Part shown: positions 11,761 to 22,061 of the stretch, one piece after another
Position numbering within the stretch: position 1 is the first letter of the stretch
Layout of the letters: every line of letters starts with the position of its first letter
Made by a program: the position numbers and the translations under genes
Notes under the pieces: model-generated
What the model was told of the DNA's origin: nothing
What the model saw: the letters and a program-made list of their open reading frames with translations, nothing else
The model's database searches: none
Assembly (NCBI RefSeq): GCF_014898815.1
Contig: NW_026515546.1
Coordinates: 1,226,501 to 1,290,500, forward strand
DNA: 64,000 nt
Source of the DNA: Panonychus citri
Taxonomy: Eukaryota; Arthropoda; Arachnida; Trombidiformes; Tetranychidae
Direction of reading: 5' to 3'

Positions 11761-12430
11761 ACGTTTATTTGATTACAATTATTTGTAGAATTAATCACTT
11801 TATTCCGAGCAATAAGCTTATCGGTGACTTTTCACTGCGCGATGTAAACCAAATATCAAGCAATTAAGTGAAACAATATCGATGATGAAGTACAAAACTC
11901 CGTCTCAGCGACATCATTGGCCTTATCAAGGATGAAACTAGATAGAAAATGAGTAATAAAAAAAAGAGAGATTCAATTGACTATTGGGAAATCGATTGAT
12001 CAACAATATGTGATGTTGGCGGTGATTAATTGTTTCAACTGTTTTTCAATTGTCTTACCTGTAAAATAAAACTCGGGTCCAGGGGCCATAATTTTAAGAG
12101 GTTAGTATGATTAAGGAAAACTGGATCAGTCCCAAGTCATTTAATATAAGGTACAACAGTTGAATTTCGTAGGATCAGGTCTTTAATGTCCATCATTTTA
12201 CAATCATCTTTATTTACTCAAGTAATTTGTTCATTGATAACATCAAAATAATCATGAAATTGCCAATCAAATTGATGACAATTTACCAAAGCAATGGAGA
12301 TCAATAAAACAACATAAGATAAGTTGTTCATCTTCACAAATTGATGATAACCAAACGAAAACAAATGAACAATGATGTCGGCAACAATTAAACAAACAAA
12401 TAGAATCTCAATTAAAGAGATAAACTCTCG

Positions 12431-12582
12431 ATTAATTAATTTGTTTACATTTTAAAAAAATCAACACCATGGAGATAAACAAAACTTCAATGGAGACTTG
12501 AAAATATTTTGGTTAACCTAACAACCTAAAAGAGCGCGAAATTCAAATTTGATTTTTTTTCTCAAAAAGAGAAAAGAACAAT
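12431..12582 (+). repeat. 152-bp dispersed repeat, copy 2
   Basis: Matches 4632-4783 with one substitution and no gaps. The flanking sequences differ completely on both sides, so the element has sharp boundaries. Here it lies about 570 bases upstream of the MIF4G-protein start. Near-identity implies recent spread, conversion or constraint. Confidence 0.9.
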
Positions 12583-13154
12583 TTTTTACTTATTCTTTTT
12601 TCTGTTCTAGCTCTGTGATTTTTTTTCGATTTCAAGTTGAAAAATGACAAGAACTTATCCTAATTGTGACGAATTTAGAGCCGAGAGAGAGAAAAGTCAT
12701 GTTCTGGTTGGATAGAATGAAGAAATTACATCAAGTTGGTAAACTTGTTAATCTCTTGATTTGAAAGATAATTAAGTCATTCAGTGTAAATGGTTAATAA
12801 ACAAACGTCTAAAAAAAGCAAACGAAAAGTGAGCTAGAGTGAGAGAGAGAGAGAAGAGTAAGTGTAAGATGAGAATAAGATGAAGATGAGGATGAAAATA
12901 CATGAGAGAGAAGAAGAAGATAATTTTCTCTCCAGACAAAATATTCTTCTCATTAACTTCCTTAGTAAACATTGAATTTCCATGAAAGAAAACTCGATGA
13001 TTAAAACTCGCTGGTCAACAATCGAAGTAAGTACAAAAAGTTCTAATCAAAATTGTTCGAAAATTTTCTACACCCAAATCGAAAAATAGAAGAAAAAAAA
13101 TCGGTATTTCTCTAATTCCATCTAATTTGATTCTCCATTCTTTCCCTTAGGTAG

Positions 13155-14698
13155 ATGAACAGTGAAGAAACGAGTAGAACATACAAACCGTCATTGGCCT
13201 TATATCGGCCTCCAAATGCTCGAACCAAATTTCTATCAAGTAAGTTGATAATCTAATCAGAAAATTATTCTTCCCACAACAATTAACAATCTAAATCTGC
13301 ATGTGTACTTGACTTGCAGCTAAACAATTAACAACAATTGCCACCCAACTGAGCTCAATCATGTTTACTTTAAGCTCATCATCACTTATCATCAATCTCA
13401 TGTAGTCTCTTGATTTAAATACACAATTTGTTGCTTGTCTATTGTTTAATTCACTTTAAATTAATTGCTTGATCTTTATGTGTATATATTATATTTCTGT
13501 GTACCAAAAATTAGCATCTGATTAATCATATTTAACTGCCTGGTTATTACTTTGTGTCTTCATCTGTCATCATCATCATCGTCATATAAAAAATTGGATT
13601 AATTGTGTTTCTTAATTATTTCCCTTGTTAATCAACACGATGAATTTACAAGGAGCTTCAACCTTATCACATATTCAATCATCTTCATCTTCATCTTCCT
13701 CATCATCATCGACGGAAAAAATCGTTACCCATGAAAAGTGACCTGAGAAGGTCCAAAAGTTTTGGATCAACCGATTCACCGAATGGTAAAATTTTCAATC
13801 TCACTGATTTTAATCTTACCACTGAACAGATTATCCTAATTAAAAGGGCAATTGATAATCCAAACAACCTAACGGTTAACCAATTGATGGAAATCGTTAG
13901 TATCATTTGCTCAAAAGCAATGGAATCGTCAATGAACAGTTATGGTTAGCTAAAATTTGTATTACCATCGCCGATAAAGACGCTAATCAAATATTTCTTG
14001 AATCGTTGGTTAATTGTTGTCGTGAATGGTTTAATGAGAAAGATAAGTTGATTCGATCGACTTCAATTGGCTCCCAACATCCGAAACAAAGATGGCTCTC
14101 ATATATCGCTTTCGTTACTGAACTTTATCTTAATCTTAAATCGAAACATCGTCGAGTCAAACTAATCCTTTCAACGAGTAAAAGTAAAAGTTGTAACAAT
14201 GTTCATTTGGACAGTTTACCGGAAGAAGATTCTGAAGATGAAGATGGAGATGAAACTGAGAAAGCAGCTGATGGGAAACGTGAGGAAGATAAAGATAATA
14301 ATGATGATGAGGAGGATGATGAAGATGATGAATCAGATTCATCGGAGGAACTTTTCAATTTAAGTGAACGACAATCTCGTAGTTTGGCTATGTTATTGTA
14401 CGATTGTTGTCAAACCATTTTGGTCTCATTACCAACATCCAACTCAACTTCAGTTGATATTGAGTGTTTACTTAGTGTTCTAAGGTCAGTTGGTCGGCTA
14501 ATCGAACGAGAAAATGTCCAAAGAATGAACAAAATAATCAACCTTATAAGGGAATCTTATCTTGGCCCTTTGTCGAGTAAATTGACAGCGATGAGCCTTA
14601 AATCACTTCTCGAACTGATTGAATTTCGATGTAGCCAATGGCAGTTTAATCAGGCTCAACAGATTTACTATTATCCATACACTAAACCATCACAATGA
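13155..14698 (+). CDS. MIF4G-domain protein (MIF4GD/SLIP1-like), reading frame disturbed
   Basis: MIF4GD/SLIP1 is a MIF4G-only protein that links translation factors with SLBP or other mRNP partners. Exon 1 is 13155..13239 (28 codons, with RPPNAR); exon 2 is 13653..14698. Homology to the MIF4G fold: FNLTTEQIILIKRAI (helix 1), LWLAKICITIADKD, QRWLSYIAFVTELYLNL, LAMLLYDCCQTIL, then LLELIEFRCSQWQ and IYYYP at the C-terminus, as in MIF4GD. A long acidic insert (about 14220-14345) interrupts the domain. The frame is a problem: exon 1 leads into a Ser-rich frame that stops at 13739, while helix 1 is read one base later (13722 to about 13913), and from about 13917 to 14698 the first frame is used again. 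One base too many at the A6 run 13716-13721 and one too few at the A4 run 13913-13916 would explain it. If translation starts at ATG 13731, only the second change is needed. Confidence 0.75.
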
Positions 14699-15744
14699 TG
14701 ATTTAATTGTTCACAATTAAAGAAGAATCAAAGAAAACTCCGAACGAACGAACAAACAAACAAACCCAAACAATTAAAATCCATTGTTTTTCTATTAATT
14801 GTTCACAACGAATTTCTAACAACAACAAAAAAAATACATAAATCAATGGACAGAATTAACGAGAAAATTAATTTACAAACGAAAACGAAATGTTAACTTT
14901 TCCCTTACCCTTTAATTGTCAACAATTTAAAAATTTTCCTTCAATTAACAACAATTGTGAAACAATTTTCTATTCATAATAATATTCCCTCAATTCATCA
15001 AACAGATGAATGGAACATCATCAAACCGATCAAACTTTATATCCACAACAATTTAGTAATCATAAATAAAATTCTCTTAATTGAATCAAAATCAAGAAGA
15101 AAAACAAATTTCGATTTACTTTTAATCGAATCCAAGAGATGGCGACACAAACAGAAGAATATGAGTCGCGATCGTTGAGTCTAAGCAAGTTGATTCTCTC
15201 TCAATTCCCCTTTTAATTAAGTAATTTCTCAGATAAATTTCACCGGTGCTCATGCAAAGGTGATATAAATCAAAGGTAAGCAGTTAAGTGAACAAAACAA
15301 AACCCAAATGAACAACACTGAAAACGAACACAGAACCAAACAATTTGCTTTCATAAACTCTCACAGAAATTGAAACGTCTCATTAACAGTTAATCAACTT
15401 CTTTTTCCGATCCAGGTAATTTCTCCAAAATTTTCTATTCAAACACTTAAACATAACAATCTGTAAATCTTTCAATCTGTAAACTATTATTATTATCATG
15501 TAAATTGGTTCTCTTTTGTATCCTACGCGGTTGAACATGCGACCGCTCGAGGGCAGCACTTGGATCCTGCTCAGTCTAAGACCGTAAAGGTCCCTCCTTA
15601 TAGAGAAATGAAATGTTTGTGTTTAAATGATGAATTCAATGTTTTCATTTTAATGAATCAATTGAATGAATTTTTGGTCTCGTCTAATTGTAGAAATTGT
15701 TGAGTGTTAATTACAATTAGCAATTATTATTATTGATCATTTTG
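14699..15744. other. Non-coding gap with a GC-rich structured island
   Basis: AT-rich 3' UTR and spacer before the SOS start codon. It contains the motif AGATGGCGACACA at 15137-15149 and the hairpin-rich GC island at 15527-15592. No supported exon. Confidence 0.5.
15527..15592. other. GC-rich island with three consecutive hairpins (possible structured RNA)
   Basis: In otherwise about 30% GC DNA, this 66-bp stretch is markedly GC-rich and forms three adjacent stems: GCGGT/ACCGC (15527-15531 with 15542-15546), GGGCAG/CTGCTC with one G-T pair (15551-15556 with 15567-15572), and GACC/GGTC (15580-15583 with 15589-15592). It does not match tRNA A/B boxes or an snRNA I know. It could be a small structured RNA, a fragment of a repeat, or the 5' leader of SOS. 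Confidence 0.35.
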
Positions 15745-18700
15745 ATGGGTCATCATTCTCATCATTCTCATCTGCTTGGTCAAATTAATTATGATTTTGA
15801 AGATGATGCTAATAAACTCAAATGGAATAATCTATTTGTTAATAGTTTAAAGGAGGTAAGTTATCATTTTTTTCTTTTCTACTTTACTCTTGTTAGTCTT
15901 TCTGTCTCTTTCTCTTTTACCTCCCTCTCTCTTTCTCTCTTGCTTTTTTTCTCTCTCTCTCTCTTCTTACTTTCCAATATACATGTATTTCTCTCTTTCT
16001 CTCTAAATGATTCTGTCCACGGAAAAAATTTCACACATTTTCCTTACTCTTACTGATTGCAATCTTTTTCTTTCTTTCTCTCTCTTAATTCCATTTTCTT
16101 AAATTCTCTTGTCTAATATTCTCTCTCTTTCTATCTTTCTTTTTTTCTTTCTTTCTCTTTCTCTTGTTTTCTAACAGATTTTATTCTCAGTTCATCCTGA
16201 ATTGGATGCTGCAGATGAAGCTTTATTCTTCATCGAATCATTAATATTTAAGCTTCTACGACTGTTAATCAGTAACAGTCCTCGGAATGTGCAAGAGTTG
16301 GAAGAAAATGTACTCAAATTGTTTCCTTCTCCTATCGAGAAATGGGCCACTATTAAAGCTCAAAATGTTCTACAGGAATGTTATGATGTGCAATGTAATC
16401 CAAATTCAACGCCTTCATCATCATCTACAACAAGTGGTGGTAAAAAGAAAAAATTACTTCTGGTCAATATTCCCAATAATAACAATAACAATATCAACAA
16501 CAATCGTGATCCCTTAGGTAATTGTCCCCTTAAAACTAAACACAGCATTGAAAAGATGCACGATCTATTATCAAAGGAAGTCTTCCCTTATCGGATTGAG
16601 ATGCCATTGACCATTTATCTTTGCAGTTTGGTTGAATATATTGCAGCTGATGTACTCAAATTGGCTGGAAATTATGTTAAAAATATTCGTCATAATTTTA
16701 TTAATGCACAAGATGTTAAAATTGCCATTAACGCGGACAAAGTGCTTATTGATCTGCTTTATGGTGAAGAAGATGATTATGAAAGTAAAGAAATGTCAAA
16801 TTTGGGTATAATATGGGAAGAAAGTGCCGAAGATGGTACAGATGATGAAGGTGTTTCATATGATATTGTGGCAAAAGAATTGATTCATGAGGAGAAACAA
16901 TTCCTACGAGATTTAAATCTGATAATCAAAGTTTTCCGTGAACCATTTATCAAATTATTACAAAATTCACCTTCATCATTGCCAAATACACCAACCTCAC
17001 CAACAAGTCAAGAGGAGAAACCATTAATTAACGATAAAGATATTGATGATATTTTCTCCAATATAATTGATATTTACGAGTTTAGTGTTAACTTTCTTGG
17101 GCTTGTTGAAGATGCCATGGAAATGAATGGTGGTGAAAACTCTGAGACCATTGGTATTGGAATGTGTTTCGAGGAGATGGCAGAAAACGTTGAATTTGAA
17201 GTATTTGAAAGATATACACTTGATATGCTGCGACAAGAAGATAATTCAATTGAACCGGTGCCCAAACTGCGATTGGTTTCATTATTACGTCAACAGTCAA
17301 TATTTAACGTTCTGGACACTGCTGGACACAAGTTTATCCTTTCCGCCAAGTACATTTTACCCAAATTATTATTATGTCCAGTTATTCATTGTCTTCACTA
17401 TTTTGATTATATGAGACTATTAATGAGCTTGGCAACAACGGAAGCAGATAAAGAAAGTTTCAAACAAACGGAGGGCTGCCTAACACCCTTACAAAAGCAG
17501 ATCAATGAGGCAACACGTAATCGTAATTTAAAAATATACGAAGGTTATTTACGTTTAAATCGAAGTAATCAGCGAACAAAAAACAAGCGTAACATTTTAA
17601 ATAAGAAAATAATGGACCTGAAACGTTGTATCGAAGGATTTGATTTATCTAGTCTTGGTTGCAATGAATTTATAATCGATGGTTATCTTCAGAAAGTTCG
17701 TAAAAATGAGCGTAAAACCCTTGGTCGACATGAGAGTAAACTTTTCTGCAGTGAACGTTTCTGTTTCCTATTTGATTCCGTTTTATTGGCCTGTAAACCG
17801 ATTGCCAAGGAGAATCAAGATTCCGTTCAAAGATATCGTTTAAAGGAAAAATTTTTCATCTGTAAAATTGAGATTGTTGAATCGGATCTTGATCCATGTG
17901 CATTTGAAATTGTCTCATCTGCATCTAAAACAAATAATTTTGATTCTAATCGTGGTTCCATTTTTTTAACCAAAAGCCTTGAAGAGAAAGATATTTGGAT
18001 ATCAAATCTATTATTACTCTCAAGGAAAACCATTCTTGAACGTACACTTGATTCAATATTAGCTGAAGAGGATAAAAAAAATCCATTACGACTTCCATCA
18101 CCCAAGGATTACATATTTGCAGAAAAAGATACCGATAGTAATATTATTTTTGAAACTAGTTGTAATAATAAGATGTCCATTAAGGGTGCCACACTTAATA
18201 AGCTAATTGAAAGATTAACTTACCATCAGCCAACGGATACAATGTTTGGTAAAACTTTTCTAACAACTTACCGATCATTTTGCTCTCCCCAGCAATTATT
18301 AACCCTTCTAATACAACGGTTTGATATTCCGTTGGACGTTATGGACAGGGAAGGATGGTCACGAAATGAGGTGAAAAAGTTTAAAAAGGAATACCTTGAA
18401 CCGGTTCAATTTCGTGTAATTAATGTAATTAAACAATGGATTGATGCTCATTTTTACGATTTTGAGAGAGATGATCAGCTACTTGAATCTTTACGATCAT
18501 TTTTAAAGGAGAAAGTATCAAAGGAGAAAAGTAATGTTGTCAAATGGGTTCAAACATTATCCAATATGATCTCAAGGAAGCAACAGAAACAATCGAACAA
18601 AAATTCTGAGAATAAAATTCTATCTGAAGTACCACCACCAATTGAATACTGGCTGGCCAATGGGAAAGAAAATAATGACTACGAATTAAGTATAATGACC

Positions 18701-19928
18701 ATTCATCCATTGGAATTTGCAAGACAATTAACTTTATACGAGTTTGATCTTTATTGTGCTGTCCAACCCTCCGAGTTAATTGGATTAAAATGGATTAAAG
18801 AGGGTAAAGAAATTAATAGTGCCAATCTGTTGAAAATAAGTCGACATTCAAATAATTTTACCTATTGGTTGGAAAAGGAGATCGTTGAAACGGTCAATTT
18901 TGAGGAAAGGGTTGCCCTTATGAGCCGAATTATTGAGATCATGCAAGTTCTTTCCGATTTGAACAATTTCTCTGGAATCATTGAGATCATGTCAGCCCTT
19001 GAATCGGCTCATGTTCACCGTTTGGAACATACTCTTAATGCTCTTCACCCAAAGCATAAAAGATTAATCGACGAGATGAGAGATTTAAGTACCGATCATT
19101 ATAGAAAATATTGTGAAAGATTACGATCAATTAATCCACCCTGTGTACCATTCTTTGGATTATATCAAACGCAAATATTACACTTTGAAGAAGGTAACAA
19201 TGATTATATCGATGAATCAAAGGGATTGATCAATTTTAACAAGAGAAGGAAAATCGCCGAGATAACAGCTGAGATTCAGGGTTATCAGAATCAACCATAT
19301 TGTCTTTTAGTTTGTCCAGAGATTCGAGAATTTTTTGAAAGTCTCAATCCAATTGAAGAAGGTAAAAGTGAGAAAGAGTTTAATGATTACCTTTACGAGC
19401 AATCACTTCTAATTGAACCTCGAGGATCAAAACAGCCAACCAAAGGTATTCGAAGATGGCCTCATCTTCCTACCCTTAAATCACCAGGTATTAAACCATC
19501 ATCATCAATTTCTCATAATGCACCTCATCCAACCTCTCTACCAACATCAACAAGTATGGCCAATCATCCACAAAGTACATCTTCATCTAATCCAACCTCA
19601 CCAACCCTAATATCACCGAAAACACCACCATCAACAACTTCCGATACTTCGGTTTTTGCAAATGTGATCATTGGAAATTTACCTACACCAGCACCAACAC
19701 CACCACCAATCATTTCATCTTCAACGATCACACCACCACCAATACCACCAAGAACTCGTAATTTTCACCAAAGGACAAACTCAGAGTCTTCGGTTACAAG
19801 TGCAACCGTTTCACCAACAGCAACCACACCTTTAACCCCATTTTCATTTAATTTTGCATTACCCAATGTACCACCACCACCACCACCACCTCCACCACCT
19901 CCCCGAGTGCCAAGACCTAATTCAATTC

Positions 19929-19963
<35 letters not shown>

Positions 19964-20224
19964 CCTCATCTATCATCAAATTCACTTTCATCTCCATCTT
20001 ATGACCATCAAACTCCACCACCACTTCCACCTCGGGGAATCACATCTTCATTATCTTCATCAAATTTTGGTCGAACTACTCTTCCCAGGAGAAACTCTAC
20101 CGATACCCAACCTCATGATAATGTTTCCAATCCATTTCACCGGCGTAATTCATCCTCATCTTCATCAACACACCCCAATGTTCAACCTCAATTGCCTCCT
20201 AAAACTTATCGAGCCAAAAGATGA
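15745..20224 (+). CDS. Sos: Son of sevenless (Ras/Rac guanine-nucleotide exchange factor)
   Basis: Exchanges GDP for GTP on Ras downstream of receptor tyrosine kinases, recruited by Grb2/Drk SH3 domains. Exon 1 is 15745..15855 (37 codons), exon 2 is 16178..20224; total 1385 residues. Domains in order: histone-fold N-terminus with a Ser/Asn-rich insert (about 45-200, IEKMHDLLSKEVFPY); DH (about 240-450, ELIHEEKQFLRDLNLIIKVF); PH (about 520-640); REM/RasGEF-N (about 690-840, RTFLTTYRSFC-like); CDC25 catalytic domain (about 870-1100, FARQLTLYEFDLYCAVQPSE and INPPCVPFFGLY); then a proline-rich tail with PPPLPPR and LPPKTYR SH3-ligand motifs, a run of ten prolines and a run of twelve glutamines. 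All domains of the family are intact. The intron before exon 2 is pyrimidine-rich throughout. A single 4-kb exon is unusual against other animals. Confidence 0.96.
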
Positions 20225-20817
20225 AATTGAGCACTTTGTCAAGGTAAATTGTCAACATCGAGGAGGAAAATATAATCACAATTTCCTGAGACTTTTACAC
20301 TTTGATCTTTCCATGTTTTGTTTTTCTAACTGTTGTTGATTTACATTCTAACACTTTAATTACTAACTTCCATAAATGTTTAATCAACATGGACTTTGAT
20401 TAGTTAATAAGTTTGGAAAATGTCACACTTGATACGTTGATTCAGCTCTTAATTGCTATCACTAATTTTTCCTCTCTCTCTCTTTTATATTTCTATTGTT
20501 ACAGTTCCAGTCTCATTTTCATCCATTTTTACAACGTTGATTTGATAAAGGATCTGGATATTGTTGTGTTTTCCCATCTTAATTAATCGAGATTCCATCC
20601 TTTTATTTTTTATGTCGATAAAACAAATTTAACCTCGCATTTCATAAACACACACAACCACCATTGAGGACAAAATTATTTGACACTCATCTCGAGATGT
20701 TGCTGATCCTCATCGCCATCTAAATCCATAATCAATCATCATCATCACCTATCCATAGATTCACATTTTTGTTATTAATTCAGAAGAAGATGAGACCTCA
20801 CAATAGAATCAACTGAA

Positions 20818-20848
<31 letters not shown>

Positions 20849-22061
20849 GTTCTAAATCAGCACAAAGAAAATTGACCAGTCCATCTTAATAACAACGAAC
20901 ACACGGTGACCACGATGAAAACAACAACGGCCATTTCGATGAAGAAGAAAAAACAATGATGATTGAGCTCAAAAAACGTTGATCAAATTGATCTTTATAT
21001 TCACGAATGTATTAAAGTGTACAGACAAACCGATAAACAACAAGAAAAAAAAACCAAAACAAAACAGAAATCAATAAAAAACAAATCAATTAAACATTCA
21101 AATGATGTCAACATGTGAATGAAAAGAAGATTAAAAAGAAGCAAATTTCGGTCAAAGGTTAACCAAAAATAAGAAAGAAAGATGAACGTCAGTCCAGTCA
21201 AAATTCGGGCAAAAAGTAACCTGTTGGATGGATAATGTTAGAATGATGATCCTCTTTTCCTATTCCGTTGACCCATTTTGAAAAGAAAGTGGCCTTAGAC
21301 CCAACCTTTTTCATCTTCCATTTACCTGCCATTTACCTTTACTTTCTTGTTATTATTGTTATGCCTTCGTATTGTTATCATCTCCTTGGTCTTTCTCTCC
21401 CAATGTAACCATTAATTGCTCATTAATTGCTTATTAGTTGCTCATTAATTGTGCTTCTTTCCAATTGATTGTTTTACTTGATGTACTTTCTTGTTGATTT
21501 TTTCAAATAATCAATTCTTGAAATCGTTGTTATTTTTACCCAACAGTTAAAGTGAAAATAGCGTTCATCTTGATTAGATTTACAATCTAACAAGGTAAAC
21601 CAGTTGATTCATTAATCATTGTGAGTATAACTTGGATTAATTACATAACAAGAATTCATTTAATTGTGGAAAACATCATTTGTTATCATCAAGAGGAACT
21701 TTGATCAGCATTTAACAGTCATTTTCATCATCTTCTTCTTCTTGTCTTCCATCATCAATTCAGTTCATCATTAGAATCTATTTGCTTGTCCAACCTTCCA
21801 TTTTTGCTCCCATTTTTATTTCTCTCTCTCTCTTTTTCAGCTTATTTTCTACTAGACATCATCATCATCATCCTCATTATCATCATCATACAAAATAACA
21901 ACAACAACAACATTGGATTAATTTAATTTGTTTCCTTTGAAAGTTAAGTAATTCTGATTGACAAGTTGATCTAAACGCTAAAGTGTCAACCAACAAATTA
22001 GATATTGAAATCGTTTGTATTTAGTTTTTTTTCACAACCTCAACAATTAAACCTACAAACA
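20225..22061. other. Non-coding gap, SOS to ACSF2
   Basis: Presumed SOS 3' UTR and ACSF2 upstream region. It contains a (CT)13 tract at 20819-20844, CAT-rich patches, and a CT-rich tract near 21820-21840 that could be the acceptor of a 5'-UTR intron. No coding exon or RNA gene is supported. Confidence 0.5.

Larger units (their letters stand above)
11711..13154. other. Non-coding gap with the second 152-bp repeat copy
   Basis: Non-coding except for the dispersed repeat at 12431-12582. Purine-rich GA tracts occur at 12838-12856 and 12900-12920. The last bases before 13155 (CCCTTAGGTAG) look like an acceptor, suggesting a 5'-UTR intron for the MIF4G gene. Confidence 0.5.

Noticed and set aside
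13898..13941. 44-nt GT...AG segment as a possible intron explaining the MIF4G frame change
   Set aside because: It is shorter than other introns in the window and would remove residues that align with the MIF4G domain; an A-run indel explains the data better.
14957..15178. Open frame of 73 codons after the MIF4G gene
   Set aside because: AT-driven, no homology, lies in the presumed 3' UTR or spacer.
19854..20339. Histidine/asparagine-rich frame overlapping the end of SOS
   Set aside because: A shifted reading of the CCA and CAA repeats in the SOS tail.
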